Source of the DNA: Gnetum montanum
Taxonomy: Eukaryota; Streptophyta; Gnetopsida; Gnetales; Gnetaceae
Assembly: GCA_015680685.1 (NCBI GenBank)
Contig: MNCI01002028.1
Span: 95,750-159,749 of the forward strand
Length of the DNA stretch: 64,000 nt
Reading direction: 5' to 3'
The notes beneath the pieces are model-generated. The model had not been told where the DNA came from. It searched no databases and saw only the letters and a list, made by a program, of their open reading frames with translations. Positions 47,632-58,691 of the stretch are shown here, piece after piece (the stretch's first letter is position 1; each line of letters begins with the position of its first letter). A program made the position numbers and the translations under genes.

Positions 47632-48891
47632 TGAAACACCACAAAATTTCAGGTCTTGGCATCGTGACTACAAATTTGGCTAAGTGCCAAAACGATTCAC
47701 ATGTTACACTACATAGTGTAGCATAACGTAGCACCATGTTACGCTACGTAGCATAGCACGACGTCTACTGCAACATAGCATCCTATTACACTATGTAGCG
47801 TAGCATAGCATACCGCCCTATTATGCTATGTAGCGTAGCACAGTAGCAAGCATAGCGTAACACTGTTTTCAAGCTATGCAGCATACCACAGTGTGGCCAG
47901 CTTGACATTGCAAGCGTCCCATGTCCCGCATGTAACATGGGATAAGCATAAGCATGGTCCCACCCACCACACTGCCACATGGCACCTGATCCACATTTTG
48001 GACTAGCCCTAGCCCTATAAATACCCTGGGAACCCAAGGGTTACCTTCTAGGACCATTTCCATTCCCCAAGGGTTGGCATCCCTTAAATGTTGGTATCTC
48101 CCAGTAGTTACATTCCTAGACCGTTGGCATTCCCCAAGGGTTGGCATCCCTTAAATGTTAGCATCTCCCAGTAGTTACATTCCTTGCCCATTGGCATTCC
48201 CAAGTGGTTGGCATTCCTTGGATGTGAGCCTTTTTAAGCACATGGCATTTGGCATTTTGACATCTTGGCATTGAGCTCCATGGGTGAACGAGACCTAGAG
48301 CACACCACACTGGCAAAGAGGAAAAGTTGCACATCATAGCCCACTACGGCCCCATTGTAGCCCTGTAGAACATTGCATGGTACATCGCGATGGCCAACTT
48401 GATAGGCACGGTTCATCACGACGAGCACCAAAATTCATAACCCAATGCCACCAAGGCTGTGACTATGCTCCCATTGTGCCTATGGTACACTGTGTATACC
48501 TTTTTGAATTAACCATGCACCCTCTTTTAGGGTAGTGCATTGCTATTCTCTAATTCTATTACATTTCTCAAGCATTTCTATTTGGCATTTAGTTTACTGC
48601 GTGTACTTTCTTACTATTTCATACATATTTGCATGTTCGCGTCATTGTTCTTAGGCTGGGACATCCTGCTACACTCTAGTCGAGCTAGACCCAATGCCCA
48701 TGCATAACGTAGTATAAACTCTTTTGACACATGATCATTTTAACATCACGTAAGTCCCTATTTGATCGGCAAGACTGTTCAGGGCACCTCATTTTTGTTT
48801 TCTCCGGCACAGCCCTCACACGGATTTGGGGTTAGGTTGTGCGCCTGATAGCCTCTCGGTGTTCCAGCAACCAAATTTTTTGGATGCTACA
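47632..48891 (+). mobile_element. 3' LTR of element D
   Basis: 1260 bp, TGAAACACC to GATGCTACA, with TATAAATA at 48016-48023 and GCGTAGC words at 47700-47885. Confidence 0.9.
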
Positions 48892-48896
48892 CTAAG

Positions 48897-49149
48897 GCCT
48901 AAAATTGACAAAATTATGATCTTTATTGTCCATTTATAGCCTTATTTCTTATATTTTACTTTATTTAACCTTGGTTTGATCCTTATTACACTTTGTTTAC
49001 TTGTTATCATCCTATTTATAGTCTTGGATGACCTTGTTTGCATTATAATAGCATGTATTTGTAGGATTTTATAGCATTTTAGTATTATTTATTCACTTTT
49101 ACCTAGGTTTCACTTAATATGCTTTTGGTTGATATACAAGATCAAAGTA
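48897..49149 (+). other. Continuation of element C between repeat block and pol
   Basis: T-rich, no frame. TTTGTAGG at 49058-49065 is an acceptor-like string ahead of the pol leader, at a place comparable to A's 6609-6616. Confidence 0.45.
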
Positions 49150-51779
49150 TAAGTACGTGGGAGAAAATCAATTTGCCTTTGTATCTACATTAACCTCATA
49201 GTGATGTTGAATGGTGTATCAACCTTGATTACCTAGATCTTAAGCTTGAGGGCCTTGTAGACCACATAGCGTCAATAGAGAACCCTCTAGAATGACCTAA
49301 AAACCTAGTCAAAAACCTTGACTTAGAAGCAAGTGACATAACCAAAGACTTTCTAGTTGAGGTTCTTATCAAAATGCACATTGGTAAGGACAAAACCCTT
49401 AAACTAAGTTCCTCACTAAATCCTCAATATGATTAAGACATCACTAAGGTACTGCAAAGCAACATTAGATATGCCAGGCCTAAACCCATGTTTAGTCTAA
49501 CACAACATCATACTAGACCCTTGCATTAGATGGGTTAAGTAAAAAGTGTGTAAGATTAGACCTTATTTGGCCTTGGTAGTTTGTGATGAAATCTCAAAGC
49601 TCTACCAAGTTGGTTTCATTAGGGCTATTGACTACATAGAATGGGTGTCAAACATAGTCATAGTCCCTAAGAAAAATGGAAGTATCCATATTTGCATTGA
49701 TTTTCAAGACCTAAATAAAGTGACTATCAAGGATGACTTCCCCCTATCTAGTATTCATCAACTTATCAATACTACAGCCAAACATGCCTTATTATCCTTT
49801 ATGGATGAATTCTTGAGATATAATTAGACTGGGATTAACCTAGAGCACCAACTTAGCATGACCTTTATGATCCCATGGAATACCTTTTACTATACTATGA
49901 TGCCATTTAGCCTTATGAACTTTAGAGTGACCTATCAATGAGCCATGACCTATATATTCAACAATTACATGTTAGGTTTGCTCAATAATCACATAGATGA
50001 CATAGTTATTAAGTACCAAGTAGCCAATGATCATGCTAATGACCTAGACCTTGTGCTTAAATGATGCCTCACGTTTGAGCTTAGGTTGAATCCTTAGAAA
50101 TGTCTCTTTGGTGTTAAGACTAGTAAAATGCTTAGCTTTGTAGTCTTTAAAGTAGGGAAATGTGTCAATCCTAATAAGGTTAAGGTCATATTTAAATTAG
50201 CAATGCCTACCAACCTTAAGGAGCTTTGAGGATTACAAGGCAGATTATAGTTTATTCATAGTTTTATCACTAGGCTTACAAATAAGTTACAACCCATGCA
50301 ACATTTTCTTAAGAAAGGAGTTCACTATGAGTGGATGGCTCAATGCTAAGAGGCCTTTGAAAACCTTAAGAAAGAGTTGATACAACTACATACAATCTAT
50401 CCTCTATAAGAGGGTAAACCATTATACATTTACCTTGTCATCTCTAATGCATCCATTGCCTCTCTACTCTATCAGAAACATGATGATGAAGTCGAAATGT
50501 TGGTATACTACCTTAGCCATGCATTAGTAGCCCATGAGACCTAATACACTAAAATGAAGAAGTATTGTCTATCACTAGTCTTCTCTTTGAATAATTGGAG
50601 ACACTATCTCTTCAGAAGCCAAGTCAACATCATTTGCAAGGACAACATACTTAGAGCCATAATGACCAACATTTATGAAAGTAGTCATATAGCTGGATGG
50701 AAAGTGATAACCACCGAGTATGATCTTCATTACATCTGTTAGTCCTTAAAAAAAGGTCAAGCTATAGCCATGTATTTTACAATTTCACCCATTGATGACC
50801 AAGTATGCATAGATCCTAAATTCCCTAGTGAACTCATTAACATTGTTAGTCAAGTGCCTGAGGGTTATGAGGTAGTCATGGACTTTGACAGAGCTTCAAC
50901 TGCCCATGGGGCTAGTGCCACTACCATCACAACATTCTCATCTCATGAGATCCAACCCTTCACCTATCATTTTGAGTTCCCATGTACCAATAACATAGTG
51001 GAGTATGAAGGTTTGATTAGAGGGATGATGATATCTCATGACCTAGGAATTAGATGCTTAGCAATCAAAGAAGATTCACAACAATTAGTTGAGGTCTATG
51101 TGGGTAAAGCCAAATACTTACAACCATCTTGTGACCTAGGGAAGCAATTGTTACAATAATTCATAGACATTAATATCCAACACATACCTCGAAATGAGAA
51201 TGCCATAGCCAATGCAATTGCAATGTTAACCCTTAGCATGATGTCACATGTGTTTAGTAAACTACCCATCTTAACTGTGAACTATGCTACTCCTATCATA
51301 CAAAACACTAAGGATACCTTTATGGCCATCATTCATACTACTCCTCCTAGGGAATGTTATGATGATATCAAATTTTAGCTTATGCATGGTGAATTATCAC
51401 AAGTTCTAACTACTACTTAAAAGGATGTTGTACGCAAGAGATTAAAGAAGTATGTCATCATAGATGATAATACATTATATCGACTATCCTATGATGGTGT
51501 ACTCCTAAAGTGCTTAGGTAAAATAAATGCCAAAATAGTTCTAGAGGATGTTCATGAGGGTGTTTGTGGGGGACATATAGGACCAAGATCTATGGTTTCT
51601 AAGACTAGATTGGTAGGCTACTATTGGTCTCATATGAAAATTGATTGCCTAAAGAAGATTAAGCGGTATGACACATGTCAATGATATAACAACCTTATAC
51701 ATCTACCACCAACTAATTTGCATACCACTCAAATAACATGGTCATTTCAACAATGGGGGTTGGATACCATTGGACCTAT
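49150..51779 (+). pseudogene. Pol of element C: leader, RT, RNase H, archaeal RNase H, truncated integrase
   Basis: Single broken frame. The leader resembles A's (NLDLEASDITKDFLVEV near 49312). RT: GSIHICIDFQDLNKVTIKDDFPL over 49680-49745; the YVDD box has become HIDD near 49990. RNase H lies about 50290-50770. Archaeal RNase H: DFDRAST (50881), VEYEGL (51000), KEDSQQ (51067), and ANAIAML, where the last Asp is Asn. Integrase: HEGVCGGH near 51556 and WGLDTIGP near 51757, where element E starts. Many stops. Rest of integrase lies beyond E. Confidence 0.9.
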
Positions 51780-53380
51780 TGAAACACCACAAAAATTTGG
51801 ACCTAACACTTTTGGATAAGAATCAAGCTAAGTCATGATGCTTCCCAGCATGACCGAAACTTGTGAACTTCACAAATAGCATCAAACGGAGTCGAATCAA
51901 ACAAGTAAAAGTTCCCCAAGATCCACTAGTGACTACATCAACATCTGGAAATAAGAACTGCAAGTTTCAAACTCAAAACACTTAGTTTTGACTAAGTATA
52001 CTTCTTGCACACTGGCCTGCATGCCCAGTGTGTGGCTCAGCATGCAGCAACTTTTGAGTGCCAAAAACTCACCAAAACAAGCTAGAAATAAAGGTTTGGA
52101 TTCTCCATGATTGTCCCCAAGGTCCCCAGCAACTCTCAGGCTCCTAAAAATCAAGTTTTGGGCTCCAAATGATGGGTTTTCATTTTTATATGCCCAGTGT
52201 GCATGCCCAACGTGCACCATCAAGGATTTCTCAAAACAGGCATCCCAAAACAAGATCTCAACCTACAATTGACTCTCAGAGGCAAGGAAATTGTCAGGCA
52301 TCATCCCAGGCTCCCATAAATGAAGATTCAACCTTGAAATGATGCACTTCCATGACCTATACATTGAGCATGCATACTCTACATACCCAGCATGCACAAC
52401 CAAAAGCAAGGTCAATTAGATGATTTAGCCAACCTGCACACTGATCTGCATGCCCAACATGCACACCTAGTGCACAGCACAACGTACGCCACTTGAAACC
52501 TTCCAAAACCATATTAGATCAAGTCCAAATGAGCTGAAAATCTACAGGCAGCATTCTCATGACACTAGAGCTCAAATCCAAGGGCCAAGTTCAAGATTCT
52601 CTGTTGTAACAGTAATGTTTGTTTGTAAAGTTCAATTCTTTTGTATTGGTCAAGTCTATACACTGGGTTCACACGCCTAGCGTGTACACGCTGGCATGCA
52701 GCATGCTGTACAGTTGTAATATTCTTTGCACTCGGGCAACTTAGCCACATGTCATCCAACCCAAAATTTTCTCACCAACGACCACTCATACCACTTCAGA
52801 TCTAAGTTTCACGCCCTAAAACCTATAAAAACCTCAATTTTTCACCAAGTAAGGGGGAGGGGAGATTAAAAAATCACATTAGGAAACGATTGGGAACACC
52901 AACCCTGCATGCTGGACTTCTACCTTGCATGTTGATCATACAGCCTTCACGCTGTGTCTACAATTGAAACCATCATACCATCATCCTTCCGCATCCACCG
53001 GGGCTCTTCGTCCACCTTATGTCAGATCCACAACTGCGTTCAAACCAGTGCACTGTAATCTTCATTTTGCAATAAAATTGCTTCATTTCTGATCAAGATT
53101 TGTTACAGTTTTCATTCATTCTTGCTTACCTCTTTGTTTATATTCCTGCACATTTATGTTCTGGTTTACATTTATTACGCTATTTACAAATAACCCAATG
53201 TATTGCACATTGGCATACGTTTGGGAAAATCCTCGTTTGATCTGCGTGCGGACCACCCAAGGTACTCTACCTTCATCAGTTCTAGCTCACCCTCAAGTGA
53301 ACATAGAGTCTTTGTGCTTATCTACAGATCTCCTGGTGCTTTTTCATTCCAGCCTTGTACCAACAATCTCAGACAGTATA
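51780..53380 (+). mobile_element. 5' LTR of element E
   Basis: It starts TGAAACACCACAAAAATTTG and ends AGACAGTATA, where D has ACACTACA. TATAAAAA at 52824. Instead of GCTACGC words it carries GCATGCCCAGYGTGCA and TACACTGGG words (52005-52035, 52190-52225, 52365-52490, 52665-52710, 52900-52960). Confidence 0.85.
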
Positions 53381-53385
53381 GAAAA

Positions 53386-53404
53386 TGGTGCTAGAAGGAG
53401 GGCC
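53386..53404 (+). other. Primer-binding site (element E)
   Basis: TGGTGCTAGAAGGAGGGCC, five bases past the LTR end. Confidence 0.85.
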
Positions 53405-53970
53405 TCTTGTTGCTTAAATCTACTCTGAGCCATCACAGATGTCTTCAGATCCACTAGTCCATCTCATATACCCGCTCCCTATGATCCCGGATCTATAGTT
53501 GATTTTCTCAGATTTACACTCTGTCAACATAGATCTAATTTTGAACCTTCCAAATCTACGCCCTGTTCAACCAAATCTACTGCAATCTCAGCGTGTATAC
53601 GCTACCTAGCCTATCTGCATGCTATCCACTCTATCTGTATGGTAACCTATTCATCCTGTATACTGATTGTTGAAGCCTGTACGCTGGGGATTCAGTCCAT
53701 ACACTGTGGATCCAGTCTGCACACTGCCAGACTTAGGTGTATGCTATGTAGACCAGTCTACACACTGAGGGTGTACGCTAACAAGTATACCCATTCTATA
53801 CTTAACCAAATTTTTTCCTATCCATGTTGTATATGCTAACAAAACTTAGTTAGATTTTCTCTCATTTACGTTGTTTACATTGTTTCAACACTTAGAAAAC
53901 TTGTTTGCTTCTAGTCCAACACTTAACCAAATTTTTTTTAATTTATGTTGTCATACTTAAAGCACATAAA
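53405..53970 (+). other. Leader of element E
   Basis: Non-coding. Words of the type TGTAYACGCT and CTGCACACTG (53590-53780) continue the LTR repeat theme past the primer site, as in D. Confidence 0.6.
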
Positions 53971-56900
53971 ATGGACCCTACAAACACCAATACTTCTGCT
54001 CTCCTCATCTCTGACCCTGGCGCGTCAATCTTATACCTTGTGACCACCACTAGACCCATTGTGACTCATGGTGAGGTCAACGCTCAGGGACCATCTCATC
54101 GGTCATTAAGAATACATGGTATGGATCCCACGTTCACCATCTTAATGCCTTAATAGTATAATTTTATTTGTGTTGAAATCCAAGCTAAACTAGCCATTGA
54201 CCAAGCCGAGCTGAAAGCAAAGAGACACTATGAGTTAATTCACAAAGGAGGTCATGACTTCATTCCCACTACCTATGATGTCATCCTCCTCACTGAATCC
54301 CACCATGAACTCCTATCCCAACTCCTCATGGCCAGGAGTCAAACCTTGTGGAAATCCTCCGTAGAACCTCAAAATGAAGATGAAGAAGATAATTTCATGG
54401 CTTAGTCCGAACACGAGGATTCGTACCATACTCTCAGTCCGCATACTTACGCAAACCCATTATTTCACCCTTTCACAGGGGAGACCATGTCCCTCCATTC
54501 ATTTAAAACCACTCAAGCACATGTGCCTCAACAGGAAGCATCCACTCTTATTCCCACTCTCCCCATGACCGATACTCAATTCAATATACCCATCCCCACT
54601 ATTCCTCCCATCACCACATTATCCCCTCTCTTACAAGTACAAACCCAACAACACCCCCCTCAAAATAATGTAGGAGTGACCTTCCCACCCCATGTGATTG
54701 GGATGCTGTTTGTGATACCTGCTTCTACATCTACTCACTATATACCATGAATACAAGCCCAAGGGACACCCTTCACCACTTCAACTCAACAAGTTTAGGG
54801 TGTTCCCTCACAAATCATAATTGGACAGTGGGTCGTGACTAGCATGCAACCACATCAACCCCCTCATTACAACATACCACCTCCTACAATTCCACCCATG
54901 AACGTCCCTCAAGTACAACAACAACAACAACCCACCCCTTGCAGTATGCCACCCTTAGTAGCACCCACTATAAATATTCCACAAGTGCAACCTCCAACCA
55001 CTCAACTTTCTTCTTTCCTGCCCACCGTACAACAATCTAACTTGCATACTACACAACATGACCAACCTGCCATTTCACCTAGTGCCCAAGACTGGGCTGA
55101 AGCTAAAAAGATAATGCAAGAACTCACTGATGAGGTAAAACACCTCAAAGTGGCCAACAATGAAGAGCTTAAAGTATTATACTTTTACCAAGATGATCCT
55201 ATTAGCTCTTCGGTACCACCATTGACCCTACCCAAAGGAGTTTCTTCGCCTCAACTAACCAAATACAACGGGGAAGGAGACCCGAATGCCCATCTAGTCA
55301 CATTTAGACTAGAATGTTTATTGCTTCAGACATGGCCCCATGCAATCTTATGTGTTTTCGCCATGTCCCTCACTAGAAGAGCTTTAGATTGGTACCAAGC
55401 CTTGCCTCGTAACTCCATATCCTCTTTGGAGGATCTCTTACACCAGTTCGTTACGAGGTTTAAATACAACCTGAAACCTGAAGTGACCTTGGATAGTCTA
55501 ATACAGGTAAAAAAAGCACCGCTTGAACTTGTACAAAAATTCATTCAGAGATGGAGTGCTGCGCTAAATGAACTTCATGAACCAATCCCCGAAACATACT
55601 TACCATCTTATAGGGAGCCATGAATGACTTTGTTAAATACAAACTGTATTACCTAAGTGCACATACTCTTAGCTAAGCATTTGTACAAATTAAAAACATT
55701 GAAGAAGTAGCACAAAATAGCCATGACCCCACCTATTCAGCCTTTAAAAGTCAGCATAATAAGAAAGACAAAGAAAGGGCTAAGGCAACTCTAGTAGCAG
55801 TAGCAAAAACTCAACAAACAAGTATGAGACAACAAGGTAAACCACCTACCGCCCCTACTAGCTATACTTGACTTGTTCCCACTGCTGCACCCGGACCGTC
55901 CACATCACAAAATTCTACACTGAGTCATGCGCAAAACTTTGAGAGGAGAGACCCCTCTCAATACACACCATTGCCCATGAAACCTTCACAATTATTTGAC
56001 CAAATCTTGAAGGGTGGGCTAATGAAACATAAACAATTGTCCCCCACGGTAATTCAAAAACATGATTGATTCTATGAATTGGTCGAGAACCCAAGCTTGG
56101 CAACACTGGATGAGCCCCTAGTTCTAAGAGGCTTTAGACTAGACCAGTTTTGCGAGTACCACCAACGTAATGGGCATGGAACTAACTATTGTTTTACCTT
56201 GAAACAAGACATTCAATGAATGATTGATAAAGGTAAGATCACTTTTGATGAGGCCAACCAAGTCAAATCACAAAACCAGTCCATCGGCATATATAAAGAT
56301 CCCCTAAATACTAAAGAAGCACGATACATAATTAACACCATCTACACAGATAATAACTATGAAACACCAAAGAACCCCTTCATAGTTCGTGTTCCCCCTA
56401 CTGCACTAACATCACCTCAACCTTCATATTCCCCACACGATCCTCCTACCCTACAAAAAGCATTGGTCATCCGAGTACCTCCCGCAGTGGCAACAGCATA
56501 GGTACCACCCCAAACCAAGCCATTTTTTATTCGTGTACCCTCTGTTGATACAACTGCTAGTGTGACACCATCAAACTAGCCCACTCCCTTCATGGTCCAG
56601 GTGCCACCGGCAATTGCTACGATAGAGGTACCAACTACAAATTTCCTAAACCCGTTTGTGGTCAAGGTGCCTAGGCAACCTACTGTCCAAGCTCATATGC
56701 CTCAGACACAATCCCATCCCACCCCATTCATCATTTGGGTCTTGAAAAAACCCGATACTCCAACCCCAAATGTTCCCACACAACCCATGCGAGAACGCCT
56801 GGCATATATGCTCACCAGGGAATGTTTGGAGAATGAATGTTTGGAGAAGAAATGTCAACACCTTGCACTGGGGCCCCCGAAACCAACTCCGTTAAGCGCA

Positions 56901-57350
56901 ATACCTATGGCTCCTTCTAACAATGAGCCAAGATTGAGTTATAAAGAGGAAAAATCAAGAATGCAACACATATTAAACCCAACAGTCATGAAAAATAACA
57001 TGAAAGTTACCCCACGTGAGATACAATTGTTAGGTCCAATGGATCAAGTGGCCATGGACAAGAATATACCCAATGGTAAAGACTTAGCTAACACCCTAAC
57101 ACAAGTTACACAAGCCCTTAAAAAAAATAACAAATCATTAATCTTGTACGACCTCATATTGACTTTGCCAGTTCATCGTGAAGCCTTAGTACAATTGTTA
57201 ACATCGATCCCAGTTAGCGAAAACCTACCCGCAAATGAACCCTCTATACATGTGGTAATGTCTACATGACAAAGATCCAAATCTAAATCATTAGGCTTTC
57301 ACCCCAAAAACATTAAGATCAATGAGAAAATTAGAGACGTCACCCACAAA
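53971..57350 (+). pseudogene. Gag and linker (element E)
   Basis: ATG at 53971 (MDPTNTNTSALL). Pro/Gln-rich N-terminal part, then the Gag core, open from 54835 to 55623: YFYQDDPISSSVPPL, KYNGEGDPNAHLVTFRLE, FAMSLTRRALDWYQAL, SSLEDLLHQFVTRFKYN, QKFIQRWSAALNEL. A frameshift near 55600 moves it into the frame of AMNDFVKYKLYYLS. A knuckle QFCEYHQRNGHGTNYC near 56146 keeps a C-H-H-C set. Then repeated PFIVRVPP, LVIRVPP, PFMVQVPP, PFVVKVP and LGPPKPTPLSAIPMAP. Fewer stops than D. Confidence 0.9.
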
Positions 57351-58100
57351 TCCATGTTTATAACCATACGAGTTAATCAGTTCAAAATACATCGAGTACA
57401 TGTAGATGATGGAGCAGCCACAAACGTAGTGCCTTATCCCATCTTTGAACAGTTAGGGCTTACAAAATTAATTAAACGAACATCTACGACATGCCTGAAG
57501 TCATTTAATGGGTCACGAGTAGTGGTTAAAGGTACACTGACCTTGAATTTTATAGTAGGGGATCGATTCCCCACATCCACAGACTTCATGGTTATTAATG
57601 AGATGCTTGGTTTTAACCTAATCCTGGGACAACCTTGGTTAGCCTAGTTAAAAGTAGTGTCTTCCCCCATTCATCAAGAGATTCACTTACCCTATGAGGG
57701 GGGTGAAATCATTATCCATGGGGATGCTGCTATATCCACCATCTCATCTCACACGGAGGCAAATCAAGGCTCCAAAGTTAAATTTGAGAAGCCTGAACAA
57801 GAGGACACTCCACATGAGCATAAACTTGATAGAATTTCCAAAAATCCCATACCGAAAGAAACAAATGAAACCCAAAGTGATGACCAACCCATAAATCATG
57901 ATCCCTCAAAAACCAATGAAACACCACCTAGCCCTGAAACATCCAAGGATACTGACTCAGAGCCTACTCTGCTAGACATCTCTTGGGCAGAGCTACCATT
58001 CAACGTAATTAGCGAAGGAGATGCTGAGTATCGGATCGTACCCATTAAACCCACTCCTAACATAAAAACGAAAAAAATCAAAAAGTTATTAAACAATTAA
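57351..58100 (+). pseudogene. Aspartic protease and acidic tail (element E)
   Basis: VHVDDGAATNVVPY at about 57396-57440, then SFNGSRVVVKG, IVGDRFPTSTDF, MLGFNLILGQPWL, one stop near 57646, SPIHQEIHLPYEGG, and a charged tail of about 120 codons ending in KTKKIKKLLNN and a TAA at 58098. The 97 codons over the active site are open. Best protease in the window. Confidence 0.9.
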
Positions 58101-58104
58101 CAAA

Positions 58105-58310
58105 ATATGACAGTTCGCAATGACGTTAAACTAAGGTCGTCTAAGATGACACTAAACTACACAAGTCTGGAATGACATTAAACTATCGCATGTCCACAAT
58201 GACATAAAACTAGCCATAGTTAGAAATGGCCGATTTACATCAAAATCCATCGTATCAGTTGATATCCCTCCTATTTATTTGTGGCCCGAAATGGCCTTAA
58301 ACTAGAGCAA
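58105..58310 (+). repeat. TTAAACTA / GGCC repeats (element E)
   Basis: Five units such as GCAATGACGTTAAACTAAG and GGCCCGAAATGGCCTTAAACT, between protease and antisense gene. Confidence 0.8.
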
Positions 58311-58691
58311 TTTTACTTTCATTTGCCTCAAAAGTTTAAATTCCCAATTTACATTCTATGATTAAGTCTTTGCAGTACAAGTTACGCTTTCCTTTATGTC
58401 TTCCTTTATCGTTTGGGTTACATTTGCACTTTATTTCATGTTTACACTTAAACAACAAAACAAGAAAAAAGACTTTTGCTCCATGTCCTTGCATTATTTC
58501 TTCTCAACATTCAGACAATGCCATAAAAAACAAAACAAAAAAAACTGGAATATGAAAATAACAAAAAATATATGAATACGTAAATAGATGATTACAAACA
58601 TTAACCAAGTTTACGCATCTGTTCATACACAAAAAAAAATTCGGTTTACAACACACAGAAACATAACTAATAAAAACGCCAAATTTAAAAA
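58311..58691. other. Spacer between the converging protease and antisense genes
   Basis: AT-rich, no gene seen. The two genes point at each other, so both polyadenylation signals should lie here; no single signal stands out. Confidence 0.5.

Larger units (their letters stand above)
40562..48891 (+). mobile_element. Element D: complete, non-autonomous Tat-type element with 5-bp TSD
   Basis: LTRs 40562-41901 and 47632-48891, both TGAAACACC...TACA. The target duplication CTAAG lies at 40557-40561 and 48892-48896. The internal part has a primer site, gag, protease and polypurine tract, but no RT, RNase H, integrase or antisense gene. Transposition must have used enzymes from a relative, or pol was deleted afterwards. 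In a ~105-base LTR comparison near the TATA box I count about 8 mismatches, so it is not recent. Confidence 0.95.
24188..51779 (+). mobile_element. Element C: large Tat-type element, host of G and D, cut by E
   Basis: 5' LTR 24188-25622, primer site 25633, deleted gag-pro with a short remnant near 27200, GGCC/TAAACT repeats, antisense gene (27822-34691), tandem array (37150-40150), TAAACT repeats, then pol (49150-51779). Insert G lies in exon 4 of the antisense gene, D in the repeats before pol, and E ends it within integrase. Without G and D the visible part is about 16 kb. The five bases before the LTR are CCTAC; the right end lies beyond the window. Confidence 0.75.
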
